Source of the DNA: Psococerastis gibbosa
Taxonomy: Eukaryota > Arthropoda > Insecta > Psocodea > Psocidae
Direction: 5' to 3'
Assembly (NCBI GenBank): GCA_963971405.1
Contig: OZ020486.1
Coordinates: forward strand, 24,761,419 to 24,825,418
DNA length: 64,000 bases
Shown here: piece by piece, positions 32,351-44,860 of the stretch
How positions within the stretch are numbered: the first letter of the stretch is position 1
Layout of the letters: each line of letters starts with the position of its first letter
Program-made: the position numbers and the translations under genes
Notes under the pieces: generated by a model
Told to the model about the DNA's origin: nothing
The model's input: only the letters and a program-made list of their open reading frames with translations
Databases searched by the model: none

Positions 32351-33262
32351 ACTGCTGGTACTGGGTTTTACGGTAATTAAATTTTAATAACATATAATTT
32401 AAAAAATAATAATGCAACGTTTGCATTTAATGCATTTCACCCCTTATTTTTTTAATCAAAGAAATATAAGAACTAAAGCGAATGTTGATATGCAGACAAA
32501 ATTTGATTTGTCTACCCTCGCAGTATTTAATCACATTTCCAGAAAACGCTTTCTCCCCTGCCTAGTCAAGTTGAAGAGTGATGGATTCCCCTTCAATATT
32601 TCCCTCGCCCTCGCCCCCGCCCCGGCCACCCGCTCCCGCCTATCACGGACTATTGTAAGGCCGAAACGGAACGCAACTTTTGACGTCGTATACTGCTCAC
32701 CTGCCCTCCCTTTCAAGTTTTAATTTATTTCCTCCTTTCTTACACTTTCTACAAAATGTTTTATTCTTCAAAAACACAGAACAACTGCTTTTCTGAGGGG
32801 TTCAATTTTTGTTATTCAAACTTCACAAAGTAGCCAAGTTTTCAGGAAATTCTCGCAAGATTTGCCACGATTTGTCTCTTATATTCCCTATACAAGCGGT
32901 TGTTGACCATCACTTGCGTGTGTGCATTTTTTTTCTTAACTCTATTGGAATGAAAAATCTGTTCAATTTAAATAAAGTTTTTTAGTCTAACTTGGGATTT
33001 CATTATTCAATACTGTATAGTAGTAAATTATTATGCAATGAAAAAAAAAACGAAAAAGAGCCCAACTTTTTTATATTGGGCCGACTGTAGCCTTAATCCG
33101 TTCTATGGTCGGTTGCCATAAAAAATAATAACTCCTAGCTTATCTGCTACGGTACAGTTGATAAATAAGTTTACAGTTTCCGCCATATTTACCATACCAA
33201 GTGATATTCTATTTCTGACTTTCAGAGTACCTTAAAAGGGTATACAGTATGGTTGAGGCTAT
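32351..33262. other. unassigned; GC-rich patch at 32580-32720
   Basis: The patch (CCTCGCCCTCGCCCCCGCCC) leaves open frames on both strands (32412-32723 plus, 32531-32716 minus). Neither has a recognised domain and no splice evidence was found. Confidence 0.35.
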
Positions 33263-33653
33263 AGCAGCTCACTAATGGCGATTTGGGATAATTAATACCG
33301 GAGTTAATTCAATTGTTTTAAACAAATGAGTGCACAATGTGTGGGAAATTGAAATTAATAATTTTGAGTTTACAATTTTTTCTCCCTTAGATGTAGACAC
33401 ATTAATTAAAATTCTTATTATGTCTCAATATTATTATTTATTTATTATTATATATTATAGATTCTATACCTATACTTTTAATGTTTATTAGTATTTCCTT
33501 CAATTATAAAACAATGCAACCATTCTCTTGTATTCTAATAATGTATTAATTTGAATTTCCCCCCGCATATTTTTACACCTTTTGACACCTTACTACTGCG
33601 ACATTAAAAAGTAAACCCCGTTATTATAATAATCCCAAATCGACATGTTCGCA
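33263..33653. mobile_element. MITE with long inverted ends (CCCGTTATTATAATAATCCC family), copy 1
   Basis: The left end reads GCGATTTGGGATAATTAATA, then CCGGAGTTAAT. The right end, inverted, reads CGATTTGGGATTATTATAAT, then AACGGGGTTTA. The interior is co-linear with 42939-43319: CAATTGTT.TAAACAAATGAG, GGGAAATT, TTAGA..ACACATTAATTAAA, TTTCCTTCAATTAT, CATTCTCTTGTATT. No coding sequence. Confidence 0.8.
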
Positions 33654-35349
33654 GGCAAAACCCCTCAAGTGTGATTTTATGATTTAATTAATCCTATCGG
33701 TAAGGGAAGTAAAGTTATATCACAGTAAAATAAAAAATTACTTAAAGTGACAATTTGTGCACAAATGTAAAATAGCGCCACTCCAGTGCTTATGACGAGG
33801 ATTTACGTTGAACAAGCCTTTAGGACGAAGAGCTCTTTTTATTTTTCAAAGGAAGCTTAATTACCCATACTTGGGCGACAGTGCACCCATTTGTCAGCCC
33901 TAAAGACCAGGCCTGAGAAAGAGGAGAGTTTCCCCGCTCCTGCTGCTGGTGGTAATGAGGGAAAATAAATTTCAAAAATTTTATGTATGGGGTGCTGAAT
34001 AGGGGGTAAGAGTGTGAGAGATACCGACATTTTTTAAATTTTTTGTGAATCAGGAGATGCTGTGAGTCACATTAATCACACAGAGGTACTATCTTTAGAA
34101 GGGGAGGCCTTTCGTGACTTCATGAAGTAGAGCTGGTCCTTGGAACGGAAGTTAAATTGAACACTTTTCTTAAATACAAGTCGTTTGTCATTCTTCCCAG
34201 TTAACCATCTTGCCACTTTTTCCTTCTTTTGGAGAAGATGGATTGACAATATTTTAGTCGGACCGTATTTTTTTTTCTCTCAGATCTCGCCTAGGTCTAT
34301 TACAAAAATGAAAATATGCCGTGGTCGCTCTCATTTAATGTAGGAAAATAACTAAGTAAAAAAACATTGATTTTATAGTTAGGCTAAGAGATCTTACCTG
34401 TATGTATCCGCCAAAATACAGTAAATTGGCCTCCTGTAGACTCACTCGTAGTTTTGATCAAAGTTAATGCATTATTTCAGTAATATTTCCCAAATTCGCT
34501 TTGTCATACTTAGTTATAGAAAAAATATAATAAAAGAACTTACCGTGAAAATAATATTAATATGAGCAACCGGTTTCGGCACTAAGAAAATTTGTGCATG
34601 TGTCTTATGAATTACCATATAAGTTGGCTTTTAACAATGAATTTAAAGAAACTTAGGCTGTCCATCCATAGCTTTTTTTGTCACAAATATTTGACCAATA
34701 GTTGGCATTTGACAGTTATCTTATTACGCAATTTATTGTGCGTTCCTATAACAAATACATTCCCACCATGAAAACAGATAAGGATATTTGTTCAGTGAAA
34801 TGGTAGGCCATGCATACTGTAATAATTTTTGCATTAGCTTAGTACAACTAGGGTTGAAATGGTTGAATGTATTTTTAAATTTTATGAAGGGAATAATCTA
34901 CACCTGACGGGGGGAATTCCCTGAAAATCAATAGGTATCCCAGTCTCGTTCTATGAATAAAAAATGTTGAATTTGAATGGGAGCATGATAGAAAACCGTG
35001 GCAGCAGCTTTTCGTTCGTATTATTCAGGAGTATCAAACACCATCATCAATACAATATTAACTTTTGGGCAAGTTGAACTTAATTGTTTTACTGAACTAT
35101 TTCACGTTCAGGTGCAATAAAGATATGTCTATTATATGATACTGTATTATGATCTTTTAATTTTTTCTACTCTATTTTATCTTAGACTAGTTCATAGGAT
35201 AAATGCGTTGAAAGTCGATTGAAATTAATAAGATTATGGGTTGGAAATTCATTAATTTCTGAACTAAGAATCATTGCTCCATTAAAGTTTAAAGACACAA
35301 AGTAGGTTAATTTTAGAATGCATTGAAAAGGTACCGCCGTAGACTTATA
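33654..35349. other. no gene recognised
   Basis: No domain, repeat pair or exon was identified in this AT-rich stretch. Confidence 0.4.
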
Positions 35350-35530
35350 TCTGTACTTGGTTGTCATGCTTTCACCTTTTTCATTGCGTAAATGGTAAGC
35401 TTGTCTCAGCTTGTCCATTATCGCTTGTAGCCGGTGTAGGTTGACATCGAGAACGTACACCATTTTGCCAATGGCCAAAAATTCATAGGGAAACAATTCA
35501 AATAATGTCCGAAATCCAGCATTGGACAAG
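35350..35530 (-). repeat. dispersed repeat with a shared reading frame, copy 2
   Basis: Minus-strand homologue of 11184-11370. FRTLFELFPYEFLAIGKMVY and LQAIMDKLRQAYH agree at protein level. Here the frame continues (LRNEKGESMTTKYRYKS) where copy 1 has a stop. It is embedded in a 115-codon frame (35182-35529). Protein family not recognised. Confidence 0.5.
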
Positions 35531-36042
35531 GCCTAGGTCCGTAAAATGTACTTCAAAACAAAAAAACTCAAATACTAAAAAATAAATAAAAATAAAAATT
35601 ACCAGACACTTTTCAGATTCTGGTACGATTCGTACTCGTATTGACCTATAAGACGCAGTATACCCATTTTGATAATTCTATCAAGAACAACTGTCTAAAA
35701 TAGGGTTATATTTCTTAAACTTTTAATATCGCTGTCAGTTTTCGAGAAAATGTCATATCCACCGAATGTGGACCTATATGGTAGCTGAATAGCTCCGGTG
35801 GCGCTAGTAAGACAACTTGTGCATTGGCTGTTTACTTTGAGTCCCAAGTTAATTGGAAAGTGTTGTCGAGTGAAGGTCCAGCAGTAACTGCTGACTGATG
35901 ATGATGGATGCTGCTTCTGAAAAACTCGCCATTAATTATTTTCTCTTTTATCCGAAATTTTAGGTTTTAGTTTGAATTCAGCCCAGAGCATTAGTTAATC
36001 TACTGTAAGCCCTATTTTTTTTTAAGGTTAAGCCCATACAAA

Positions 36043-36192
36043 AAATGCATCCGATTGACCTCTTGTCGTATAAGTCCTCAGATTCCTCTGAATTTGAGGA
36101 ACCGTTCGACACTCTTCATTCCCTTCTGTAGGTAAGTAAGTCGTGTTAAGCTACGAAACGTCCCCGATCACATGGTGTGTAGAGACTCGCAC
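36043..36192 (+). repeat. left arm of a 2.4-kb inverted pair
   Basis: AATGCATCCGATTGACCTCT, then CTTCTGTAGGTAAGTAAGTC, then CATGGTGTGTAGAGACTC, recurs inverted at 38411-38505 (GAGTCTCTACACACCATGCG to CCTCTGTAGG). A block of about 55 bases inside the left arm (36063-36117) is missing from the right. The pair could be the ends of a DNA element or two insertions in opposite orientation. Confidence 0.6.
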
Positions 36193-36701
36193 AAGTACAT
36201 TAAAATTTCAACTTTTATTAAATAGAGCAATGTTGGCCACAGAGCATAGTCATATAAAAAATATAGGGTCCCAAAAAATTAATGGCGTAAACAGCGCAAA
36301 ACTATATAATAAGGAAGGCCATCATGTAGAGACTTACCAGTAGCGAAATGCTTGGTTTTCGAAGGTGGTTTTCTTTCCTGTTAAATCGGGTGAGGGGTTC
36401 CAAACGAGGGTAATATTGGAGTATGTTGGGCAGACAACGATAACCTCAATTATCGTTGTTATTGAAAAATCGATGCGAGCAACAATACACCCTCCTTCCT
36501 CCTTAGCACAGAAACACATTGGATTCTCCCGAGTAATGACTTCTTCCACTCGACTTCAGCTTGTCATTAATCTTCTCTTCAGTTTCGAATCCTGACGCGA
36601 CAGGATTCTTCAGTATAGGCATATCACTACAACAGGAATTATTTTAGAAAAGTTGTCCAGAGTGCTGTTAATGATTTAGAAACAGGAAGTCGTGGAAAAT
36701 G

Positions 36702-36775
36702 GACGGAAAGGGGATTTGTTGCAGAGGTCAGCATGCCACCCTGCTAAGGTGGAGAGTTCAAATCACGTTTTCGTC
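36702..36775 (+). tRNA. tRNA-Ser(GCT)-like sequence, probably decayed or SINE-derived
   Basis: The stem CCACC-CTGCTAA-GGTGG (36736-36752) is a perfect anticodon arm with GCT. AGAGTTCAAATCACG resembles a T-loop region, and GACGGAA can pair with TTTTCGTC with one wobble. The distance from the 5' end to the anticodon arm is too long and the T stem does not pair, so a functional tRNA is unlikely. Confidence 0.3.
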
Positions 36776-38410
36776 AATTTTTCCATGTCTTCCTTTCTTT
36801 AATTAATGTAGAGGCTTCTTTAAAGAGTTAAAGAGCCTAAATACTCTGCACCTCTAATTGTTGTTATATCATAACATACAATATTGGCTATTAAAGATAT
36901 TGATAGAACGGGATAATTACTGTTTTCCAAAATTATAATGTTATCCTACTATTACAGGCCCTATACAAAAAGTACCTAACTATTGAAACTGGGAAATTAC
37001 AGAATATATTTTACAATATCACGTAGGTACTTTTAGCGATGCATTATTGCAGGTGTATTAATCAAAATTAACCCCAAATGGTGGTACCATACGTTTACTT
37101 GTTCTTACAGTTTCAATTCTTTGCCTCAAACAGTGCCAGAATCTTAATACTTGAGCTGTGCTGGATGCAAACTGCGAAAAATACAAAAAATTATACGTCA
37201 TATTTGTATTGAAATTTATATCATTGATACCTAGCAGATAACTGCACTGAACAATATTATTTTCCAGACGAATTCAAGATTTTTTGTAATTGTTGCAATA
37301 TCTCCTACTTTTCATGGCGTACAGAAAATATTGATTAGAAAAGTAGTCGTATGATATATTCAATTACTGACATGAACCAATGGATTGGGGAGCTTTTTTA
37401 TATCGCAAAAATTCAATAACGATGCTAGAAAGGCTAGTGTCAAAATTCTAGAAACGGTAATTCTCGCAGAACAGCTGGGTTAAACAGTAGAGGAATGCTC
37501 CATTTATAACGTAATCTGAATTAAAAAAATATTGTAAATTCATTCAGGGAAACAGATGGCAAAATATCAATCTTTGGTACACCCTTGGCCCCTTTTCATT
37601 TTCCCAAACTACGGTATATGTTTATAAAGACAAGAAATTTAATATGCTGAGAGTTAGCAATATATCCGGGGCGCATTATCGAATTTCTGTCAGCGACTGT
37701 CAAAAAAGATAAATCTTATCTTATTTGGTTTTGGTCGAGAGAGGGCCAAGGGAGTGACAGTTCCATCACGCAGTAAGTCTTCATGTTGGTATTCCATCTG
37801 ACATTTCCTTAGAAGCGTTTGCACCAATCGAACCATTGAAATTCGTATAAATGTCCCTAGTGGGTTCATATCGTGATTCACCCCTTCCCTTCTCTTCTCT
37901 CTGTCGAACACACCCCTCCCCCTTTCCATTTTTTAGCACCAAAATTGAGTTTACATGCAAATGAGTGCGAGACACTTTCTGCCTTATATTTAACGTTCTC
38001 CCGCTTTTGATGGCGCGCTTGTGATTTCCGCGTACATTTTGATAATACCGGATTTTAATGTGTTATAACACTCTTCGCTGTTTTATACTTTCAGTTTAAC
38101 TACTCCATCCGGATGTTCAAGGTAGCTAAATGTTGAAAACAGGGAATGAATGTAGATTTTTGCGCCGTTTGATTTAGAGCGCAATGAATTGTCATTGTTC
38201 TGTTCTTATTCAGCGGACACAAGTACACAACGAAGTAACTAAATATGAAAAATTACTAGTTTGCTACATTACTAGTTTAAATACACTTATAACAAAAGCC
38301 AAAATACAAAATACACATTGCTGACTGGATCTAATACTACTGCATTGTTTTACCTATCGTCTAAAGCTTCCAAATGAACTCAGAGCTACGAGACGGCCAG
38401 GTGGTGCAAG

Positions 38411-38505
38411 GTGAGAGTCTCTACACACCATGCGATTGGAGGCGTGTCGTAACTCAACACGAGTACTAACCTACAGAGGCGACTGAAGAGAATTGGATGC
38501 ATTCA
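38411..38505 (-). repeat. right arm of the 2.4-kb inverted pair
   Basis: Inverse of 36043-36192; see there. The two arms are about 80 percent alike by eye. Confidence 0.6.
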
Positions 38506-38639
38506 TTAAATTGTTTGTATGCTATTAATATTTTTTTTAAATAAACAAACTAAAAAAAAAAACGTTTCTTAGGGGAACATTCCGCTATCCTTCAGTAATC
38601 AGTCACAGGCCCTAATATGGTAACATCAGACTGTATGAA

Positions 38640-38748
38640 GAACGCCTTCATCAAGTTACAGCCGACTGTCTGGTTGGCAGCAACATGTGGCATCGATGCC
38701 TTCACTCCTCTCGATTCCGGCACACCCTCTTCAGCTTCACGTAAGTAG
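38640..38748 (-). pseudogene. LINE 3' coding fragment, related to 59525
   Basis: The plus-strand text CTTCATCAAGTTACAGCCGA, then CTGGTTGGCAGCAACATGTG, then CTTCAGCTTCACGTAAG, parallels 59505-59600 (CTTCTTCAAGTTACAGCCGG, CTGGTTGGCAGCAACATATT, CTTCAGCTCCACATAGG). It is a short remnant of the C-terminal end of the same LINE type, without an intact frame. Confidence 0.55.
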
Positions 38749-38749
38749 G

Positions 38750-41700
38750 CTACTGGCCACTGCATTCTCCACCACTTCCTGCAGATATTGCTTTCTTGTG
38801 CGCCTTATACTTTTTATGTGGGCATATATTGTAGAAAATAATAAATATGGGCCTATAAAATAAATATATCAACAAACAATTCAAAAACAGCAAGTATAAT
38901 TTTTTTAATTTTTTTTTAAGCGTGGGCTCTTTCAAGTATTTGCGCCCGTCGGTGTATGTGTGTGCGGAAGTGATGGCTTATTTGGGTACTATTGGTAGTT
39001 GTGGTTTAGAATGGTTTTCTTGAGTTTGTCTGCAGGTGTGGGCATGACTCCGGCCTTAAAGCTTAACGTTGCCGTTAGCGGCCCATGCTTGTCCCCTATT
39101 AAGTTTGGCAGGCATATTTAAGAAATGACACAAAACTCATCCGCATGCTAGATTAGAATGGGGAAATCTTTAAAATAGTCATGGGCTATATATGGGATAA
39201 ATTGTAGCCTGAGCATAATAGCTGCATTGAAAGCACAAATAAAAGATTTGACTTATTCCATTCACAGGGTTTCTATGCTCCACATAAACATAAATTAGCT
39301 TATTCAGCTTAAGGACTGGACAGCCATGGCCTCAGTCGCTGATTTGTGGAGCCATAAAAAGCGAACCGGGTCATAGTCAACGGCATCTTAGGGCCGGCCA
39401 GCAATGGTTATTGCTGTTAAACCTTTTCAATTAAATATCCGGACATTTGGCACAGTACGCTCCCCGAGACAAAAACTTCTTGCTGCTCTGGGTTGTTCTT
39501 CCCCAAAATGAAACATTACATGCCCCATTAAATTTTCTATGCACAGACACATGCGTTCCATTGTGCATAAATTTAATGCCCTAATCCTGGAATCGAAAAC
39601 AAACCAAACAAACAACAGCTTTAGCCGGTTTCTTCTGCTCCATAAAACTCAGTGCTGTTGCTGTTGTGGAGTTTGTAGCCATGAGCCTGGCTTTATGTTT
39701 GCAGTTTACACACTCAATTTTCAAAATTAATTGACATACTGCAGATACCATACAGTGGTGCATACAAACGCTTTGTTTCCGCATATCGTATGTTGTAGGT
39801 AGGTACTCTCCAACAATTTCATGTGCCTCTATGACGTCATGGCTTTGACTTGGGAACAATTTTATTAATGGTGTAAGTATTTTGTATCAATTGAGCCGTT
39901 TTACCCAATGCAAATTAATGACGTGCTATAGGGTCCAACCCAATGCTTAATAATGAACAATATGGCATTGTTCATTTATTGCATTGTACATTCGTAATAT
40001 CCCAATTATTGAAATTGAAAATAACTCGTTATTTGCTTTTACGGACAGCCGAGTAGGAAAAATTTGTACCTACACACAGGTCTGTGTTTTCACCCTCAAC
40101 ACATGCTACAAATCTGCAAGCCCGCTCGATTTCAATCAGAACCATTTTGCACTTAAAATTGTGTTATGGCAAGTTATTATGCTGCTGGGTTTTGCTAATT
40201 GACTGGGTAATTAATGACGATGAAAATTTCGTTTTACCACAATGAAATGACATTTTGGATGAAAATGTTCATTTTGCAGCAGGTTTACCAAGTTATGTAG
40301 GTACAGTTTGTATGTAATTGGAAACTGGCTAGGCTATTGGGCAATAGGCTACCGCGTTCTCCCTGTAAACGGCACGTACAAGTAAGCAGTAAAAGAATTT
40401 TAAAAAACGCCATGGCACGACAGCCCAATAAAGGTTTGGCCTGAGGACTGATAGGTAATCCTCTCTCTTGGCCACTGCACTATTTTTGTATTTGTATTTT
40501 TGTGTAGCCACGTGTTTCCCTAACGACGCAATTAAGGTACCAATAGGGATGGGTGAGCCCGGGCCAGGTGGAAATATGTTTCCTTTTATGGCGTACTCTG
40601 TAAATTTAAATAGGCTACGTTAAGTTGGCGCCTAAGTTGCCGCTATTGTGGTGAACTACCTGACTATGCCAAGTTGACATGGTCTCATTAGCGCAAAACA
40701 ACATAGTATCCTCATTGACTTTAATAGCTACAGTCATATAGCTGGGTCACGATACAACTTAAAATACTACACAAAAGACTACAGATTTTACTTCTGTGGG
40801 ATTGGTATATATAGCCTGTGCCAGGTGTTAAAAGTGCCGAGTGCCTCGTCATGCCAACGACTGACATCTATTCTTGTTAGCATAGCTTCGCTGGTTTTTG
40901 TAAAGATATCTTCGTTTTACACGGCCTGATTGCATTTGGGGCCGCCCGCGGTTAAAAGTCTGTGAAATGAGATGTCTGTGAGGACAGCATGATCTGACGG
41001 CCAAAGTAAACAAGTGGTGGTCCCGCGGCAGCAAATGGATTGAATAGCGATGTGTGAGGCTTCCTCGATGATGGATCACTGCGCTCGCCAACTCACCAGC
41101 CAATTCTTCAAAATGCCGTGTTGAACTAATTTCTGTTACAGCATTCCAATAAAATAATTCCCTTCCAGCCTGAATTTCTGATCTCTGGACAGAAAACGAC
41201 TTAGACCTAATCATTCGTTTGTTTGAATGTAAAAGTGAAGTCTTACGGTGACGACATACCTTCAAATTTGGTCATATTCGGAGTCTTTGATTACCGTATT
41301 GATTAATACGATAGTATAGAGTTTATGGTTTTTGAGAAATTTAATTACCTCGTTTGGTTCTAAATAGCTTTAATAATTGTGACATGTTAGTTGTTTGTAG
41401 CCCACAGCCAGTAGACATTGCAGTCCTGAAAACAACCTCAGATTTGAAAGCCTTTTAAATCACTATGAAAGCTAATAAAAAATCAATATTTAACATGCCA
41501 TGATTGCATTTTTTTTTCTCAATAAAGCAAAGGGAATTTTATTCAATGCAATTGAAAACGGTCCCCTTTTTTAGTTAAGTACTCGAAGGCAACGATGGTA
41601 GAAGAGCAATTATTGTACAGTATTTCAATTTCAAACTGCAGCTATGTCATTTTTGCGTGAGTTTTTAGTTGTTCTTCTACTTTTTCATGATACAAATACA

Positions 41701-42167
41701 ATAGATTAGCTGGTTGAGCAGCGTTACGGGGCTAAAGTTCACCTACTATAGAATTATTTTTTATTAAATCCTATTTGATAATAGCCAACACTTCTATTAT
41801 TCAATATCAATAAAATTGAAGCCCATATATTTGATGCCATAACACTAATGTTGCAGCCATTATCAAAAGTTGGTGCCCCTACATACTGTACCTGATTTAT
41901 GTAGCGTTTTGGAAAAAAATATGTGCACATAAATCAGACTCCAAAGAAATTGGTACCGTAAATTAAACAATGTACCTACAAAATTATGAATTATCTCAGA
42001 AGACACATGCGACAATGAAAAAAGGTCCACCATCGTTTGTTTGTTGTAGGGCTCTTGAAGTACGAAAGTTGGGTAGGAAAGTCCCTGCCACTTTCAGTTT
42101 GTTATAGTTGCCAATTCACCCTTGGACGAGCTTTGAAATGTTGAGGTATTTAGTCATGCTCATCAAT
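38750..42167. other. long stretch without recognised genes
   Basis: The longest frame, 138 codons on the minus strand (40849-41265), starts MKVCRHRKTSLLHSNKRM and is basic, with no recognised domain; treat it as unproven. An imperfect palindrome CATTAAATTTTCTATGCAC ... GTGCATAAATTTAATG lies at 39526-39575 in a patch of complex, non-repetitive sequence (39400-39860). Confidence 0.4.
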
Positions 42168-42325
42168 ATAATTACAAAGACTTTCACGGCCGGAGTTACG
42201 TGACGATGCAGTAGAATCCGGGATGGTCGTTCTGAAAGCGTACTTCCAAACGTTCCTTAAACATCTGCGGTCGACATCTTCAGTGGAACTGCGTAGACTT
42301 CTAAGATTGTGTCTGGAAGGGTCAG
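42168..42325 (-). repeat. dispersed repeat of 'TCGACATCTTCAGT' type, copy 1
   Basis: TTTCACGGCCGGAGTTA, then CTGAAAGCGTACTTCCAAAC, then GGTCGACATCTTCAGTGGAA, then TGCGTAGACTTCTAAG parallels 44417-44560. On the minus strand a frame reads STEDVDRRCLRNVWKYAFR. Such 'AACGTTTCG ... CATCTTCAGT' blocks are common in retroelement remnants of arthropods; I suspect a Penelope-like element but cannot show it. Confidence 0.5.
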
Positions 42326-42938
42326 CAGGAACATTTGCTGCTGATCCTCCATAACGACATATTATACATACAGTATATAGTACAATAGAAAGCAAAGTAG
42401 CCAATTCAACATTGTAATTAATGTTTTTTACCCTAAAAATAAGAAATGGCTGATCTTCAACATTAACTTAATACCTGTCAATAATGACCTGACAATCAGT
42501 TTCTCTCCTGGCCGCTATAAACCAAATCCTGAATCCACCTATTGAGCCTGTACTAAAATAATGTCACAGCTTAATTTTATTATCACGGCAATTTCTGTTT
42601 GTTTTGTAGGTAAAAGTATTAGTCCGGGGTTTGAAATGAAGTGATGTGGGATTACTGAAAGCTTGTTTATATTTCCCTGCGGCTGTTATGAGCTTTTCAA
42701 TTGCGTTTTGAAATCAAAATTTTGTTCAACGAAGTACCCATGTATCCTACAGGGGATATCACTTACCATGCTTCTATGTTTTAGAAGCAGGTTGTATTGA
42801 TTTCTTCATAACACAATGCACTTATGTATACTATTCCAGTCTTCAACAATAGCCTATTGTTGTTTTTTTCATTTTCAATATTCATTACTTTTAATGAGCT
42901 GTAAGTTACGAATTGCTTGTACGGCACAGTATCTTCTG

Positions 42939-43319
42939 CAGCCCGAGCATGGCCATTTGATATTATTATAATACCGGGGTTTATTCAATTGTTATAAACA
43001 AATGAGTGTAAAATGCGCGGGAAATTCCAATTCATTAATTAGTTTTTTTGGTGAGTGTTCAATTTTCTTCCTTAGACACATTAATTAAAATAATGTTTCA
43101 AATTTCTATCTGGACCTAAATTTTAATGGTTATTAGTAGTCTATTTCCTTCAATTATCAAACAACGGAATCATTCTCTTGTATTATAATAATTTATTAAT
43201 TTGAATTTCCCGCGAATATTTTTACACCGTCACGTGACACATACCTTACTCCTGCTGCTGAGTAATTAAAATATAAACCCCGTTATTATAATAATCCCAA
43301 ATCACCATGATCGGGCTGC
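42939..43319. mobile_element. MITE with long inverted ends, copy 2 of the family at 33263
   Basis: The ends GCAGCCCGAGCATGGCCATT and, inverted, GCAGCCCGATCATGGTGATT extend into ATTATTATAATACCGGGGTTTA. Interior blocks are in the same order as in copy 1. The ends here are better preserved than those of copy 1. Confidence 0.82.
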
Positions 43320-43632
43320 TGTACCTACGGTATACTGTAAGTCTATACACACTGAAAAGTATTTAATCACAGCAGAAAAACGCCGGGAAAACGTAATTTG
43401 CCACCATTTTATCCATCCATATTTCATAAAATGTTTTCAACTTTCTCTTGCTTACTTCACCGTGACCTTTTTAAAACCTACCATGTAAACAAGTTATTAA
43501 AAAGGAAAATTATATTAATTTGTGCCATGAGAAAGTTTGATTTCATTTCACTACTATTAGGTACCAGAAGTTTTTCTTACTGAGAAATGAAATATATCAG
43601 TTTGCCAAACCACACACGTATACACAACTACC

Positions 43633-43814
43633 CAAGGCCATAGCCAGGATTTTTTTTCGGGGGGGGGGGAGGTGTTCAGAAATTTCATTGGATATTATTA
43701 CATAGTGGTTTTTATTTTTCCTCTCAAAATCCGATTCTATCTAGTATCAAGCCATTTCATTTCGGGGGGGGGGGGGGGTGAACCCCCAAGAACCCCCCCT
43801 TGGCTACGGCCTTG
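43633..43814. mobile_element. G-rich-ended miniature (CAAGGCCGTAGCC family), copy 2
   Basis: The ends CAAGGCCATAGCCAGGA and, inverted, CAAGGCCGTAGCCAAGG. CAACTACC is duplicated exactly at 43625-43632 and 43815-43822. Inverse orientation relative to 31489-31655. The minus or plus frames here merely read through G runs. Confidence 0.88.
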
Positions 43815-44229
43815 CAACTACCTATACATTCCACCCGGAGTAATACCTACTGCAAACTGAAAAGCGCGCTTAGCATACCTGCATACGGGTCTAATAATTA
43901 ACAATATACAATGTACAGTATCTACTTTATGTATATACGTAATATGTATTTACTTTTGACTTTCAAGGTTACCTTTTAACATTAATACGTATACCGTAAA
44001 TAGAATAGTATTTACCATATTATCTGTATAGTCTGCGACGTACAACGGCATACCGATGTCCAATATGCAGTATATGGAGAGCTCGTATTATATTTTATTA
44101 ACCGTGAATTGAGGTATTGTAAATTGACTGATAATCTGTCTAACAAATACAACTCTTGCTGTTACAGAATACAAATCTTGTCAAAGAGCATAAAATTAGA
44201 GGATTTAGCAAACTCTGTACCTGCGGGCT

Positions 44230-44340
44230 TGTGGTCCAGCGGTTAAGACGATGCCCCGATTGGGTAATTGATCGTGGATCGGTTTGAATCCCGCACAGTC
44301 CTGATTTTTTCAAAACCCTCTAATTTTGGCACAGGAAGAA
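44230..44340 (+). repeat. tRNA-derived SINE, family A
   Basis: TTGTGGTCCAGCGGTTAAGA, then CGATGCCCCGATTGGG, then GGTTTGAATCCCGC (B box), then TTTTCAAAACCCTCTAATTT. Best-kept A box of the four family A copies, with an extra base or two in the B-box region. Confidence 0.8.
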
Positions 44341-44416
44341 CTTTTTATTTTAGTATGTTTTCTGCATAATAATTGTGTTGGTACAGTAACTTATGTAATT
44401 TATCATTACAAAATGC

Positions 44417-44565
44417 TTTCATGGCCTGAGTTAGACAATGCGGAAGAATAAATCAAACCGATTTGTCTAATCTGAAAGTTAACTTCCAAACGTTTCGACA
44501 ACAGTTGTGGTCAACATCTTCTGTAGTACTACGTAGACTTCAGAGGTTGTAAATAGGTTGTGTCG
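44417..44565 (-). repeat. dispersed repeat of 'TCAACATCTTC' type, copy 2
   Basis: TTTCATGGCCTGAGTTAGAC, then CTGAAAGTTAACTTCCAAAC, then GTTTCGACAACAGTTGTGGT, then CAACATCTTCTGTAGTACTA. See 42168-42325. Confidence 0.5.
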
Positions 44566-44658
44566 GACCAACTAACTACTAAGCTGTACAGTGCAAGAAA
44601 CCTGTAGCTCATTGTTAAAATAAAGAAACGCAGTAGGCCAGACTAGTCCAGAGGCTCT

Positions 44659-44860
44659 AAATAATAATTAATTAATAATGACTTGTATTCTACTGCTAAG
44701 CCAACCTAGTGGACTTACTCTTACACTAAAAAGGGGGCTCAGGAAATCAGGCTTTACATGCTCCAAAGCATGTCCAGAAAATGTAGCAATTGTGAGACTC
44801 CGTGCCAACAACCTTTGGGAAGAAAGTCAGAATCTGTACCACTACTCTGCATGTCCTGAC
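44659..44860 (-). repeat. SINE family B, decayed copy
   Basis: Minus-strand copy with an AAT-rich tail, altered body (AAGCCAACCTAGTGGACTTA, GCATGTCCAGAAAATG) and head (GAGACTCCGTGCCAACAACC, TGTACCACTACTCTGCATGT). More diverged than the other copies. Confidence 0.75.

Noticed and set aside
40849..41265. 138-codon minus frame, basic
   Set aside because: No domain, signal peptide or splice context. Recorded only as an unproven frame.
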